A stretch of 64,000 nt of DNA, taken from NCBI GenBank assembly GCA_022818135.1, contig JAFMSR010000005.1:37545996-37609995 (forward strand), read 5' to 3'. Position numbers and translations under genes: made by a program. The notes under the pieces are model-generated. The model had not been told where the DNA came from and ran no database searches. It saw only the letters and a program-made list of their open reading frames with translations. Positions 10,135 through 23,367 of the stretch are shown piece by piece; the stretch's first letter is position 1; every line of letters begins with the position of its first letter. Source of the stretch: Saxidomus purpurata (taxonomy: Eukaryota > Mollusca > Bivalvia > Venerida > Veneridae).

Positions 10135-11984
10135 ATGTTGCTTTTGAACATTTTCATAAAGGCTACTTGAAGATCTTTGTGTTTTTTCTCGAAGGATTGT
10201 AACTTTTATTCAAGTATCTATAGAAGAAAGCATTTTTATCAAAAAATGGAACTACAGGAAACATGCAATTATAACTCTTGATTGATTAGCAATGAATCTT
10301 GCTAGAGCTATTTAGACTGTCATTAAACTTTTGAACTGGAATCCAAAGAAAATTTCTGGTTCAAAAATAGACATTTGCTGAGACATCACAAATTTGCTCT
10401 GCCTGAAAACAGTATTGTTGTGACTAGTTTGTATCTTTGAGCCAAGCATAAGATGTACATTTCTACATTTATTAAAGACATGTCGCACGAAACTTGGTCC
10501 ACGTTCAACCTATCTTACGCTGTCGCTGCGTATTGTTTGACACACTTTGTATATCAACATAACGCTCACACCATGCTCTTTACACTGTTGTATCTTTTAA
10601 TTAGGAATGCTCACTCCTTGGAATAAAAATGTAAGAAACAATGTAAAATCTATATAATTACGTGCGTCACAACGTTGCGCCTTGACACAGTTTAGTTTGT
10701 CACCATCTATTTAATTCTCTACTTTACACTTTACGCACAGAAATCACACCAAACTTAACAAATTTAATATACAAATGTAAATACACCATACTGACTTCCA
10801 CAGCTTTCTTTCGTCGGCCAGAAAAATTAATATACGCTACATGTACAAAGAATTACATTCCTACGTTACATGAGAAGGGGTCACAAAATTGAGGATAGTT
10901 CAAAGCATACATTTCAAATTTAATTTAAAACATTTCTGAAAGAAAGATTTTACAAGTAATTATATTTTTAAATTATTATAGTTTACTAACAGTTAAACAT
11001 TTGTGGCACTTCATGTAATGGACAGATTTTGCGAATTGTTTTGTATGTCCAACAATTTGTCACAGACGTAAAAATAACATCTCCCAGATAATTGTATAAA
11101 TTTCGACGCGTTTTGAATATCCTTGTTTTTTATTTACGACAAAAAATAAAGAAGTGTCAGATATCGTTTTTAGTTATCTGTCAAATGATAACTTAATCTT
11201 TGAAATCGGTCAGTAACTGAACAAACGGCGTGGAGTTTACTTTGGCCAATGTTTTGTCATACGTGCCAATATTACGTCGAGTAGATTCTTGATTTTGTTC
11301 CTTGTTACATACTATATAATTTGGCTCATTTTAAAATTGTTTTTCGTGTCCGAAATATTTTTCCCGGTGTGTAACTTTCATACTGAGCTAGTATGCATAT
11401 ATAAATGTTGTTCAATAAGTTATTATTGAGAGAGTCGCCAGATTATGTTGGGCAGTGCTTGTTTTTAAAACGCACATTTTACGGCGTTTACGTCAAAGAT
11501 CTTTTACGCAACGGTAAATGACGTCAGTTTCGTGCGACTATCATGAATTTATATTTTCACTGTCATTAGCCATTCTGATCAGCAATGGATTTTCTCAGTG
11601 CTATTAACTATCATTACATTTTTGTACTGTATTCAAAGGAAAGTTCTAGTTCTAGTTCTAAAACAGGTTCTTGCTTACGATCACAAATTGACTCCGCCTT
11701 GAAAGGAGTATTTATGTGACAGTAAATTACCAAAGCTGTCAATTGAAACATTTCGAATGAAGCTTGAATCTGACTTGAATGTTAGGTAACTGCAATATTA
11801 TTAAAATCTGTAATTCTTTCAGAAGAAATTATCTTAAAGCTTAAATTAGACAATGGAAGCTTTATTAATTGATTTTAAATTTTCTAATGGAATGGCTTCA
11901 GTTTCCCATTTTCAAGTAAATATGCCACATTAAAGCACAATCAGATCCGCTTTAGAGTAATTCCAGTAGGTTTATTGTTTGCAC
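10135..11984. other. non-coding stretch, no element recognised
   Basis: AT-rich sequence. Both strands were read for open frames between splice signals, and nothing convincing was found. Confidence 0.4.
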
Positions 11985-12440
11985 TTGTCTTCATCTGGAG
12001 TACAATAACATGCAAGTGGCTGTCTTTAACGATTTATTCATTTAAACAATGATCGGGTTAGTAGCCAGAAATAATGCGTACAAATGTTACACCATGACAG
12101 TTTTCTATTAGTGCTAGCTCAAAGCTTGCCAACTGTGTAGTTTTGCAAATGGAAAGTTAGGAGACAGTTGTCACTTATTACACGTTGCTCGCCTGCAACT
12201 CCGCAAGGGGATACTAAAGAATCAATGCTCCATCTAGTTTTTCTTGTTTTTGTTATTCTCCTTTTCAATATTTCTTTCATCAGCTAATCAGTACATATTA
12301 AATATATTACAACAAATCTTTACATTTTAACACAGGACCTCTGGTGAAAATTGGAAAGTCTTAACCGATTTGTTACAGACTTCTCTTCGTGTTGAGTACA
12401 ATAATGTAGTACACCGGGCCATCGTTATGTAAACAATATA
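11985..12440. repeat. diverged copy A of the 12-16 kb repeat
   Basis: It shares with the later copies the sequences gtgtagttttgcaaa, gagacagttg, ctccgcaaggggat, caatgctccatctag and ttacagacttctcttcgtgt, in the same order but with many substitutions. It appears to be an older duplicate of the units at 13.6-15.95 kb. Confidence 0.65.
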
Positions 12441-13594
12441 GTTTTATTGTTTGTAATATTCACATTGTTGTTTAGCACCATATAATAAATACAAAATCTA
12501 ATTCGTCAACTTCCAAAATGAGGACAGTTACCTATTAAATTTGATGTTTACCTTTATACCGGATGTACTACATTTAAAGCTGGAACTGTGTATTTTGAAT
12601 ATTGAAGTTTTTTAACTTTGGCGCCCAATGAACTGTCCTACCGAAATGGCTGTTGACGCCGTATTTATACCCTTCGGTTGAGCTAGGATTTTAGGATTTC
12701 CGCCCTAAGCCAATCAGAATCGTTTAGGAACTTTCTAAACCAATCAAAACTAGCCAGGAAAGAAGATCTCAAAACACTGTTATACGGTTGCAAAGACTAA
12801 AAATACAGTTAACAAAATTACGAAGTAATATGATAAAACATGTATGTCATGAAAATATACAAGTCATAGTACAGAATTAAGATCTTCATAGTTGTTAATG
12901 AAATTTGGGTGATTTAAAATGATACGGGCAATTCCAAACAATTGAAAATCCTAAGTTTACTCCGCGTCACAGAATCTGTCAAAATCTCAGTAGTTCTGGA
13001 ACGCTATCATAAAAACAACATGAAATGTACATGCCAGAGTATGATTATGACATGCAACGGATTAATAACGATATCTGTAATATGGATGCTTAACAATAAC
13101 TTCAACAGACAATATAAACAAACATTTAGGAATGCGTAATAATTCACTGTAGTGAATCCAGAAGAAATCAACATGGCAGCAACAAAATGATTCCCAAAAT
13201 GTGTTTTAGGAAAATACAAAGTCAATGAAATACTACATTATAGAGTGAAGATAAACACTATAATGATGGTTTTAAGTTGGCACAAGTTGCCTGTAAAATT
13301 ACTTTGTACTAAGAAATGTGCCTTTCATCAAATTCAAGGAACAATATGTAATGACTGACCAATGTAAACAAATGACCTTTACATAATTGCTTATTTAGTG
13401 AAATATTCTAGAACTGACACAGTATAGTGATTCCAATGGAGATCCTGATTGAAGGTAAGTACATTTTGGCTCCTATATTTACATATCTTTCTTATAACAG
13501 CTGTAGCATTGGAATGACATGATGTCAAGCATATCCCAAAGGTAAGACTAATATGAATAGAAAAAATGTGTCAGTATAATATGTCTTACAATAA
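12441..13594. other. non-coding stretch around the candidate promoter
   Basis: Apart from the CCAAT/TATA cluster, I see only short overlapping frames. A plus-strand segment at 13512-13550 has acceptor and donor signals, but all three frames are closed. Confidence 0.35.
12640..12750 (-). promoter_or_regulatory. candidate CCAAT/TATA promoter on the minus strand
   Basis: Two TGATTGG (inverted CCAATCA) boxes occur at 12710-12716 and 12740-12746, and TATAAATA lies about 45-75 bp downstream in minus-strand order (12662-12669). A GAAnnTTC heat-shock-like dyad lies between the CCAAT boxes (727-736 of the 12-kb line). No coding exon directly follows. The TRPT1-like exon is 3.2 kb downstream on the same strand. 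Confidence 0.3.
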
Positions 13595-13910
13595 CAGTGT
13601 AAGTAGCTGCTCTAAATGATTTATTATTCAAACAAAATAAAATAAAAATGTGTACAGAATGTTTGTCCAACCTGACAGTTTTCCATAATAGTGCTAACTA
13701 GAAATCTGCTAACTGTGTAGTTTTGCAAAGGAAGGAGACAGTTATGTTGTCACTGATTACACGTTTTCAACTCTCCGCTGCCTGCCCGCCCGCACATCCG
13801 CACGGGGACATAAGGAATCAATTTGTGAAACAAAAAGTAAACAATAAATCGACTGCTTTAAATTATTTATTATTCAAACAAAATAAGATAAAAATGTGTA
13901 CAGAATACTA
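13595..13910. repeat. copy B of the tandem repeat
   Basis: It matches copies C and D from gctgctctaaatgatttatt through ccgcccgcacatccgca. It is shorter, because the sequence after the ggggacataaggaatcaat segment is replaced by a junction leading directly into copy C. Confidence 0.75.
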
Positions 13911-14937
13911 ATATTTATTCCAATGAAACATAAAAGGAATATTTGTGTAAAAGTTGACATAAAAACAGCAATTTTACATCTCAACAACCAATAAAGGTAT
14001 TTGCTGAAAACTTCACAAATGTTTTTTTAGGCTGGCAAGTCTTAACCGTCTTGTTACAGACTTCTCTTCGTGTTGAGTACAATAACATGTAAGTGGCTGC
14101 TCTAAATGATTTATTATTCAAACAAAATAAAATAAAAATGTGTACAGAATGTTTGTCCAACCTGGCAGTTTTCTATAATAGTGCTAACTAGAAATCCTGC
14201 TAACTGTGTAGTTTTGCAAAGGTAGGAGACAGTCAGTTGTGGCTGATTACACGTTTTCAACTCTCCGCTGCCTGCCCGCCCGCACATCCGCAAGGGGACA
14301 CAAGGAATCAATGCTCCATCTAGAATTTCTTGTGGTTGTTATTTCCCCTTTCAATATTTGTTTTATCAGTTAATTAGTACATATTAAAATATTACAACGA
14401 ATCTTTTCATTTAAGCATAGGACCTCTGGTAAAAATTGGATATGCAGAAACCTTAACAATAGTAATAATCATATATGAATTACCTCCCTTTGTGGATTGT
14501 TTTAGGATATGAACGACAGTCCATTCAAACTTCCTATAAAAGTAGATGACAATAAAAGAAAGTGTATTATGCAAGAATCGTAACTCTGTCTTCATTAATT
14601 ATATCGCTTTCTAAAACTGCAAATACTCTACCCACTTGTTTTTCTTGTAATTATCAAGTACATGTACATAAAACAGTCGAGTAATCTTTTATATAATATT
14701 CGCTATTTCCAACATCAAGAGATTTTAACGCAGTAGCATTGTTGAACCACACAAATTCTTCACATGGGACTCCTTTGAAAAATACAACGGGTCTGCTAAA
14801 AGATTCAAACAACTTTACTGAGATCTACAAACTACATTGAAATATAAAAATTGACGTAAAGAGTTTGGAATCGTTGCCGCTATACACGAATTAGTGAAAT
14901 CAAAATAAACAATAAATTGACTCGGAATTTTATCTTA
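13911..14937. repeat. copy C of the about 1.03-kb tandem repeat
   Basis: It runs from atatttattccaatgaaac to the next occurrence of the same words at 14938. Over most of its length it is close to copy D (offset 1026-1027 bp). The open frames in both copies are parallel by-products, not genes. Confidence 0.85.
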
Positions 14938-15950
14938 ATATTTATTCCAATGAAACATAAAAGGAATATTTGTGTAAAAGTTGACATAAAAACAGCAGTT
15001 TTATATCTCAACAACCAATAAAGGTATTTGCTGAAAACTTCACAAATGTTTTTTAGGCTGGCAAGTCCTAACCGTCTTGTTACAGACTTCTCTTCGTGTT
15101 GAGTACAATAACATGTAAGTGGCTGCTCTAAATGATTTATTATTCAAACAAAATAAAATAAAAATGTGTACAGAATGTTTGTCCAACCTGGCAGTTTTCC
15201 ATAATAGTGCTAACTAGAAATCTGCTAACTGTGTAGTTTTGCAAAGGAAGGAGACAGTTGTGACTGATTACACGTTTTCAACTCTCCGCTGCCTGCCCGC
15301 CCGCACATCCGCAAGGAGACATAAGGAATCAATGCTCCATCTAGAATTTCTTGTGGTTGTTATTTCCCCTTTCAATATTTGTTTTATCAGTTAATTAGTA
15401 CATATTAAATATATTTCAACGAATCTTTCCATTTTAGTACAGGACTTCTGGTGAAAATTGGATATGCAAAAACCTTAACATTAATTATAATAATGTATGA
15501 ATTAGCTCCCTTTGTGGATTGTTTAAGGATATTTATGGTAGTCCATTCAAACTTCCTATAAAAGTAGATGACAATAAAAGAAAGTGTATTATGCAAGAAT
15601 CGTAACTGTGTCTTCAGTAATTATATCCCTTTCTAAAACTGCAAATACTCTACCCACTTGTTTTTCTTGTCATTATCATGTACATAAAACATTCGAGTAA
15701 TCTTATATATAATATTCGCTATTTCCAACATCTAGAGGTTTTAACGCAGTAGCATTGTTGAACCGTATTTTTTTCTGACACGAATTATTCATATTGGTTT
15801 CCTTTGAAAAATATAGCCATTCTGCTAAAAGATTCAAGCAACTTTAATCAGATCTACAAACTGCATTGAAATATAAAATTTGTCTTAAAGAGTTTGAAAT
15901 CGTTGCCGGTATACACGAATTTGAAAAAAATCAAATAAACAAAATATTAT
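14938..15950. repeat. copy D of the about 1.03-kb tandem repeat
   Basis: It follows copy C head to tail. It holds the same blocks, including gttacagacttctcttcgtg, the ccgcccgcacatccgcaag segment and the ctaccca-cttgtttttcttg tail. Divergence rises towards its 3' end after about 15,760. Confidence 0.85.
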
Positions 15951-18415
15951 TTTATGTAACTTTTTTTATATACATTGTATTACAGTCACATCATCAGTCA
16001 TAAAAATAGTCACAGAATAATCCAAAACCTACAAAATTCGTGAATTTTGACATAATAATGACAATATAACTTTGCCATTGATTTTCAAATGCCTAATCCC
16101 TTTTTACACGTGCGTAACGTTTGCTCGTGAGAATTGTTTAAAATTTTAGACCTGTTATTTTCAAGGAACAGACGCACACGGCAAGTCTGTTGCAGAAGTA
16201 TGGTGTGTTTTAGAAACGTAAATAGATGGACCTACATGTCCCCGGTAAATGGTACGTCAACTTGTTTTTTTTTGCGATCTTAAATTCCTAATCAGTGTTA
16301 TTCCTGATCTGATAAAGACTGACATTTGATTTCGGTAGGCTTTTTTTAATTTGAGAAATTCAGAATATCAAATAGATTTTACATACTCTAGTAAACGCTT
16401 GATGTTGAATGCCTTTAAAAGTATGTGATTTTTCATCACATGGCTTGAAAATATAATTAACATTTTAGAAAGAAATAAGGATTTATTGTCGAAAAAAAAC
16501 TTTTCCATTTCTGCAGTAGAATAATACCTGTTACATTTTACAGATTTTGTCATTTAATACTCTGCACACAGATCAAACCTTGCGTGTTTTTTTTTTCCTC
16601 TTTTTGTTAATGTAATAATCAGCTTATTTCTTCGGGAAGAAATGAAAGACACAAGATACGAGTAATATGACTACCTGGTTTTGACCTGTGTATTATGAAA
16701 ACTAGCTTTGGTCTGGAAGAAACTCTATGTTGACACCTATAAAATGAAACCAATTTCAGCGGAGCGAATTCTTGCCTTTCACTCGAGACAAAGAGAAATG
16801 TAAAACAAAATATAAAGTACCCGTGCAAGTGTTTCGAAATAAAAATGCATGCATAGTGAATCTTTTATGTGTTGCAAATTAACATCAAAAGCTAAATAAT
16901 ATTATTGATAATTATACTGAAAATTTCATGGATCCTCGCTATAAAGACGATATCATGTATATCCGGTTTCAATGAAAGGTTTTGCCTTTTTATGAACAAA
17001 AAACTGAAGATTCTAACCCAGTTTGCATTTTAATGTAAAACAAAACCCAATATACAACGTTTTAAAGATCATGGTAAATGTTACGTAATGTCCGGCCATA
17101 AAACTTATCGATGGCCTGAAGCAGTTAGATCAATCATTCGGAAGTGTTCGGCCAGCATTACGGAAGCAACCGAGCTCCGATCGTAAAAATGAAATTATAT
17201 ACCTGTTAAACAAAACCTCTAAAAAAAGACCATTCTCTTCTTTCTTTATTTTTATATAAAATATATCACTTAAATTGAGAATGATTGTTTTATTCAATCC
17301 CGTTTGTGATTCTAAAATAAGTGTTATAGTTTTTGAACAAATTGAAGATAAGCTGCAAAATTTTCACTTAAAATTGTGACATTTTGGGCGTTTTACTACA
17401 TATTATATAGTAAAACGACGGGGAGAGTTTTTAAGTTAAAAAAAGACCAAACAAATAAAGTCTCAGAAAAATAAAAAAATATTCATTAAAAAGGGGAAAT
17501 GTTATATTTTATCATCCCGTTTGTGATTTTAAAATAACTTTATTAGTAAAAATGTTATCGCGAGTTAATGACAGCGCTCCTATACAAACCTATAGTAAAT
17601 TTGCGGCGTGTATCGGCCCTGGCTGTGACACTTTTTCTGCCACATGTATATTATCTCATACCTCGCTAAGTTTAACGTATTTATTGGATAAAGGTTGTCC
17701 ATTCGTCTATAGAATGGATATGATACAAAAAAACAATATCTATCAACTGAAAGATTATTTTCAGTGAATTTACTTGTACATTGTTCGTAACTTTACAATA
17801 TACAAGACATAAAGAAATAACTCACTTCTCCAAACAGTGACTTACATAACGGATGTGTTCTCTATACTAAAATGAATTCTTTTATTGTTACGAAATACAC
17901 AAAAAAAGTGCAAGACTAATTATTCGCACTTACAAGCATGGGTTCTTGCAAACACAACGTAGATCCTTTTTATAGTATGTATCCAACGCCTCGAGTAGAC
18001 AACTTTTTTCTAAAAATAGATCATATTAGTTATATGCTATCTCTTGCTCTAACAGTTTAACTTCCATTTCATGTCATCTCTAGCACATTGTAAAGTTTGA
18101 ATATATCATTTATGTCTGTGCAATTTTCAGTGAATATAAATGTTACAATCTTGATACACCAGTGCAAAACAATTGATTTATTGTCTGGCATACAATGATG
18201 CCATCTATTATCTATCTATTTATGTATAGTACTGTATATATATATATATAGAACTGTATCTAGCAGGCCTTAATGTGACTTTTGTTAAAGAAAACAGAAG
18301 AAAATTTGGAGCCTCTGATATGACTAAGTAGGAAAAAATAGGAAACAAGAGCTTTTATGATAAACACTAGGAGATAATGCAAAGGTACTGTTACATTTAC
18401 TCACAAGTAAACTAC
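15951..18415. other. non-coding stretch left of the found DEG/ENaC exons
   Basis: The missing last exons of the channel (second membrane helix) could lie here, but none was recognised. A 71-codon plus-strand frame at 17552-17767 shows no known domain. Confidence 0.35.
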
Positions 18416-18548
18416 ATACACTTCTATTGAACTTCAATTTCAATATATAAGATTGTTCATACACACACTTCTATTGAACTTCAAGTGCAATATATAAGGT
18501 TGTTCATACAGACACTTCTGTTGAACTTCAAGTACAATATATAAGGTT
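18416..18548. repeat. 47-bp tandem repeat, about three copies
   Basis: Units start near 18421, 18468 and 18515, each containing cttctattgaacttcaa and caatatataag. Copies differ by single substitutions. Confidence 0.85.
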
Positions 18549-19224
18549 GATCCACTATTATTAGGGAAATAAGACTTCAATGTGCACAGCTACCATCAAC
18601 CTCTTATGCTTCATTATCAAGATCAGCATTCAATAATAAGAAACCGACAGCAGAATGTCAAAGAGCCTCGCCAGTATGCCATTAGTCCATATACTTTTTA
18701 ACAAAATATATTCTACTCATTGACTGAAAACACTTCGTAAGGTATAAAAGATTAGGTAAATAAATAGAATTTAGTAAATCTCATTTGCATAAGTGTGTTA
18801 TCAAATAGTCTCTTGCAACTCTGTATAGAATTGTCATATACTGTTTTAAGTATTTTAACCTGTTTTTATCTGCGGTATAGAGATGATGATAAACAAAGTT
18901 TTAAATCCATTTAAAGTGTGCAAAACATTTCCTATTGATATAATTACGTAAATATTTCCTGTTTTATCTTTGCTTGGTTTATCAGATGGTGAATAAATAA
19001 ATATAGGTACCAACTGCCACTATTTTCCCATGAAAAACAGAATTACGTTAACCTGTTAACATTGTGAATTATAAATAGTAGAGTATATGGACAATAGTAA
19101 ATGTGTTTCCAGTAACTCTTTTACTTAATTTTCAGTTGTCACATCCTGTTGTGTCATTTCTCCTGCCTTGAGTTATGAAGATTTCATCTTTGTTAATGCT
19201 AAATAACCCACAAATAGTTTTTTA

Positions 19225-19791
19225 AGTTCACCTGGGTAAGCTATTAGGGCCATTCACCTTCCGGCGTCCGGCCTCCGTTGTACGTTGTCCGTCCACCATT
19301 TCCTTAAAACGACATCTTCTCTGAAACAACTGGGCCAATGATGCTGAAATTTGGCAGGGATTTTCCTTGCGTACGATAATATCAAAACTATTCAAAGAAT
19401 TCCATTAGGTAGAACCTCTACCTAGATTTTTCAAATCATGACCACCGGATCAAAATTGACTCCGCCCGGGGATCACTTCATTTTGCAAAGGCTTATATCT
19501 TATTCATTACCTAGTGGGCCTCTACCAAGATTGTTCAAATCATTTCACCCGGGTCAAAAATGACCAAGCCCGGGGGTCACTTGATTAAACATAGGCTTAT
19601 ATAGGAAACACTTCAATCTTCTTGTCTAGAACATAAGGCCCAGAGCTTAGATATTTGGAACATAGCGTTATGTAGTGGACCTCTATGAAGATTGTTCAAA
19701 TCAAAATTTACAATTTCTGCTCTTGATGACCTTGTATTATAGCCAATGGTAGCCAGGTGAGTGATATAGGGCCATCTTGGCCCTCTTGTTT
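19225..19791. repeat. dispersed repeat with CAGGTGA...GGCCCTCTTGTTT end
   Basis: It starts agttcacctggg and ends ccatcttggccctcttgttt, the same style of ends as the element at 58655-59790. The interior has degenerate tandem units (gattgttcaaatca, cccgggg-tcact). No coding potential. It appears to be a dispersed mobile or satellite-like family. Confidence 0.65.
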
Positions 19792-19950
19792 GTGTTTGCA
19801 CACGTATGGTCACGTTGTAACTTGTGGGAACTCAGCTCATTAATTAAGTTGATGCCATACGCTATTAATTAGGCCTTACTGTTTGAGCCCAGCCATTCTG
19901 TCATGTGAATCGAAATAACACCCGGGTTGAACGACCTAATTTTATCTTAC

Positions 19951-20071
19951 CTTTACTTGTTCTGCAAACATTAAATGGCACTTTCATTCGATCTGCTATC
20001 AATTCATACATATAATGCCAACATTCGCACTTCTCCCATATAAAAGTGGCGAAGCACTCCACGTGACATAA
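19951..20071 (-). CDS. DEG/ENaC channel, exon 7 (cysteine-rich C-x3-C-x8-C-x-C)
   Basis: The acceptor gattttgttttcag and the donor AAAG|gtaaga bound 121 nt, phase 0 to phase 1, residues 366-405. Cysteines are at 367, 371, 380, 382 and 401 (LCHVECFATFIWEKCEC ... FNVC), the typical thumb-region spacing. The next exon(s), with the remaining cysteines and the GxS-containing second membrane helix, were not recognised between here and the 12-16 kb repeats. Confidence 0.8.
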
Positions 20072-20359
20072 CTGAAAACAAAATCAAAACGATCTCAAAT
20101 TAACGAAATACCGGATAAGAACGTGCGAGGCTAGCGGACAGGGGTACATATATTGATATAATGGGTTTCGAATACAAAAACAAGAAGACGCGGCAATGCC
20201 ACCAAATCAGATTTAAACGGCGCCTTTAGAAATTGTAGAATTAAAAAAAACAGTCACCTTGACTCTCCCCCTCCTGAAAAGAATTTTTTTTTGCTTAAAC
20301 AATTTAAAAATTGAAGAAAAAAATTTTTTTTCTTAAATTTTTTTTAGTAACACTGACCT

Positions 20360-21080
20360 TGATCTTGACCCTAGTGACCTTAACCCCCAATTTTTTTGCT
20401 TAAAACAATTTATAAACTTGAAAAAATCAATTTTTAGTAACAGTGACCTTGACCTTGATCCAAACAATTTGTTTTGCTTAAAACAATTTAAAAACTAAAA
20501 AAAAATCTATTTTTAGTTACAGTGACCTTGACCATAATGACCTTGACCCTAGTAACACAAAGCTTCATCTCCACGCAAGCTACCTACACACCAAGTTTCA
20601 TTACAATTGGTCACTCCTAACTCAAGTTATTGAGCGGGAACCATTTTTCTATTTTTAGTAACAGTGCCCTTGACCTTGACCCTAGTGACCCCACATGCAA
20701 TCACAAGCTTGCTCTCTACACAAGCTACCTACACACCGAGTTCCATTGCAATAAGTCACTCCTAACTTGAGTTATTGAGCGAAAACCATTTTTCCTATTT
20801 TTAGTAACAGTGACCTTGACCTTGATCCTAGTGACCTTAAATGCAATCCCAGACAAGCTACCTACAGACCAAGTGTCATTGTAATTGGTCAGTCCTTACC
20901 TGAGTTATTGAGCGGAAACCATTTTTTCTATTTTTAGTAACAGTGACCTTGACCTTGATCTTAGTGACCCCAAATACAATCCCAAGCTGCGTCTCCATGC
21001 AAGCTACATACACACCAAGTTTCATCGCAATTAGTTCCTCCTACCTAAAGTTATCGAACGATAACCAATGTTTGACGCTC
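20360..21080. repeat. tandem repeat with cagtgaccttgacctt units
   Basis: About five degenerate units of roughly 80-150 bp, each opening (t)agtaacagtgaccttgacctt and carrying aagctacctacacacca and gttattgagcg. It ends in a ccgcccgcccgacatacgac tail typical of a dispersed invertebrate family. Preceded by A/T-rich stutter (20275-20350). Confidence 0.75.
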
Positions 21081-21327
21081 GCCCGCCCGCCCGACATACG
21101 ACATTGCCATTCTAATAAGCAGTTTTTTTTCAAAAAACCTGCATAGAAAAACATAACAACACAGTATATGGTTAAAACTTTTGTATATGGTGCCGGGTCT
21201 GCAGAAGTATTTGCACGAATTTTAAGACCTTATATCTGTTATATTTTCGCATGATTTTCACTACTCTTTATGAGCTATACGATATGATAATTTTAGACTT
21301 ATGTTTCGGTCAATACATAGTTTTGCT

Positions 21328-21393
21328 GACCTGTTAAAATTGATATTGGTCGAGGACTTCGTCGTCTTCGGTCAATATCAATTTTAACAGGTC
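21328..21393. repeat. 21-bp perfect inverted repeat with structured loop
   Basis: Arm 21328-21348 (gacctgttaaaattgatatt) is the reverse complement of 21373-21393. The 24-nt spacer holds cgaggacttcgtcgtcttcg. Together with the flanking tttcggtcaata this looks like a small foldback element. Confidence 0.8.
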
Positions 21394-21479
21394 CGCATGT
21401 GACCTCAAAATTAGTCTATAATTGTATAATATAACACGGTTCATTCATTTTCGTTTTTCGATTTCAAGCCAATTATCCC

Positions 21480-21870
21480 ATAGATTGTTAAACATCTGCT
21501 CCTATACTCAAGTGTGTAACTTGACCTTTGACCCAAAGTCTTCCAATTGGCATGACTAACTAGGTTTCATACTGATGCTTCCATAAATGTCTGATGAAAA
21601 TCCAACTTAGGGTTTGGGAGACAAGAGCGGACACAATTTTCAACTTTTAGGCCCCTGTGAAATTGACCTTTGACTATAGGACCCAATACAGATACTTCCC
21701 AGAAAGTTTTATAAAAATCCAACAAGCGATTTTAGAGATTGAGACCAGACAAGACTTACAACTTTCAGGCCCCTGTGAAATTGACATTTGGCTATAGAAT
21801 CACAACTTGTAATATGCGCAACTCGACTTCATACTGATGCTTCCTTGTAAGTTTGATGAAAAGATGAAGA
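21480..21870. repeat. degenerate repeat with ttgacctttgacc / catactgatgcttcc words
   Basis: At least two units of about 140-150 bp with the words ggcccctgtgaaattgac and catactgatgcttcc. The same words recur at 26.73-26.96 kb, so this is a dispersed family. Confidence 0.6.
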
Positions 21871-22808
21871 GCGAAAAAGGAAAAGTGGACAGATGGACAG
21901 ATAGCAAGGGAAAAACAGTATGTCTCTCCCTGAAATTGAAGAAAACCTTATTCAATGTTACTGAGTTTGCTGTGAAATTAGTCACCATGCACGAACTTTG
22001 TTTTACTGGCTTTATATACCAGGCAACACAGCGAGGTCTTTTATAAATGGTGTGTCAGATGACACATAACAATCAATGGCACAAAAGGCTATACCATTAG
22101 ATGTACGTGTTTATTCACATTGTATTTCGGGTAAAAGTATGCAAAGATCGGTACTCAGATGTTGCAAATTCTCACAATAACTTAATTAATGAAAAAATAT
22201 ACTGCATTGCTAGAAAGTAATCCACTTTTCAAACAGGTTGGTTTTGTTAAACCCTTTAAGAGGCGGTTTCCTTCAAGGAACCATTAACAATCAAAATAAT
22301 CTTGTGACAAAAAAAGATCAGTTCAACAGAACATCGGAATACTTCAAAAGGTCTGTGTCGATTTTTATTTCAGGGATTTGTCTTTTTTAATACTATTTCA
22401 AAACCAGCGAGTAAATTATTGGTATATGGAAAAGAAGTATAATTCTGTAACCTGTATGTACGGTAATTGAAAAAATATCTTTTGAATATATTTGGGCATT
22501 CTTCAAGCAATGTATTTTACGTTTTGTAGCCTTTGAAGTGTTCTTATACACGAGTCAATTTTACTACTGTTGTGTACGTACCTGTGTTGCTTAGTTGGTA
22601 AAAGCTTTTTCATGTGTTTGTGAAGTTTACACTTATTTGGAGGAAAACGAAAGATAAACTTTTATGTCTTATTTAGTATTTTAATGAATTATCTATCTTG
22701 TCTTTATAAATGCTTTGATGGTATTCATGAAATCGTGAATAAAAACCTGCTTCTCTCTATTGTTGCCAAGTATAATTATTATGATTGACACATCTGATTT
22801 ATCCTCAC

Positions 22809-22898
22809 CTTTACCGTGTAATTAAGTCCTAACCTGTTCTTTAAATCCTCACCAGTTTCACATTCTCCCCAAGGAAGTCCGAGTCGGCTAACTGCAGT
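22809..22898 (-). CDS. DEG/ENaC channel, exon 6 (VSRLGLPWGEC)
   Basis: The acceptor ttatgaatgcag and the donor AAG|gtgagg bound 90 nt, phase 0 to phase 0, residues 336-365. SRLGLPWGEC corresponds to the family's xRLxxPYGxC block. The end LGLNYTVK runs into the C-x3-C block of exon 7. Confidence 0.82.
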
Positions 22899-23228
22899 CT
22901 GCATTCATAACATGCCATTATTACAGGTGAATTAGACATAAAACATTGTAACAACAGTAACATTATAACAGCACAACTTTTATAAGAGTAACAGTATCAA
23001 CTACATTATTATAGTTAATATTATGGAGAAATGAATAGTTATTTCATCATTGAATTTACGAATTTATTGTACAGTAAATTGCTTTATGGATACGTTCAAT
23101 TTATCGAAATTTGAGATATGTGGTTCAACCCATTCAAACACGATAAGGAAGGTTTCAAGTAAGCAGCGTATTGTTAAAGGGCTGTAAAAACAAATGTAGA
23201 ATGTATACATAATTTATACTATAATGTT

Positions 23229-23361
23229 ATTAATCAAGTGATTTCATATTGGCCTTGTTATTTGTCCGAGGGTGGTCGTATTGGCCCAAGGCCGAAGGCC
23301 GAGGGCCAATACGAGTGCCCGAGGACAAATAACAAGGCCAATATGAAATCACTTGATTAAT
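23229..23361. repeat. 133-nt foldback: 39-bp perfect arms, imperfect to centre
   Basis: The left arm from 23229 (attaatcaagtgatttcata...) pairs exactly with the right arm ending at 23361 for 39 bp. Pairing resumes across cgtattggccc and ggccaatacg, with the centre ggccgaaggcc. Confidence 0.9.
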
Positions 23362-23367
23362 GATAAT

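Noticed and set aside
14407..15596. Pair of similar open frames suggesting a duplicated gene
   Set aside because: They are the same non-coding repeat read twice (copies C and D); no domain, and no splice or signal features.
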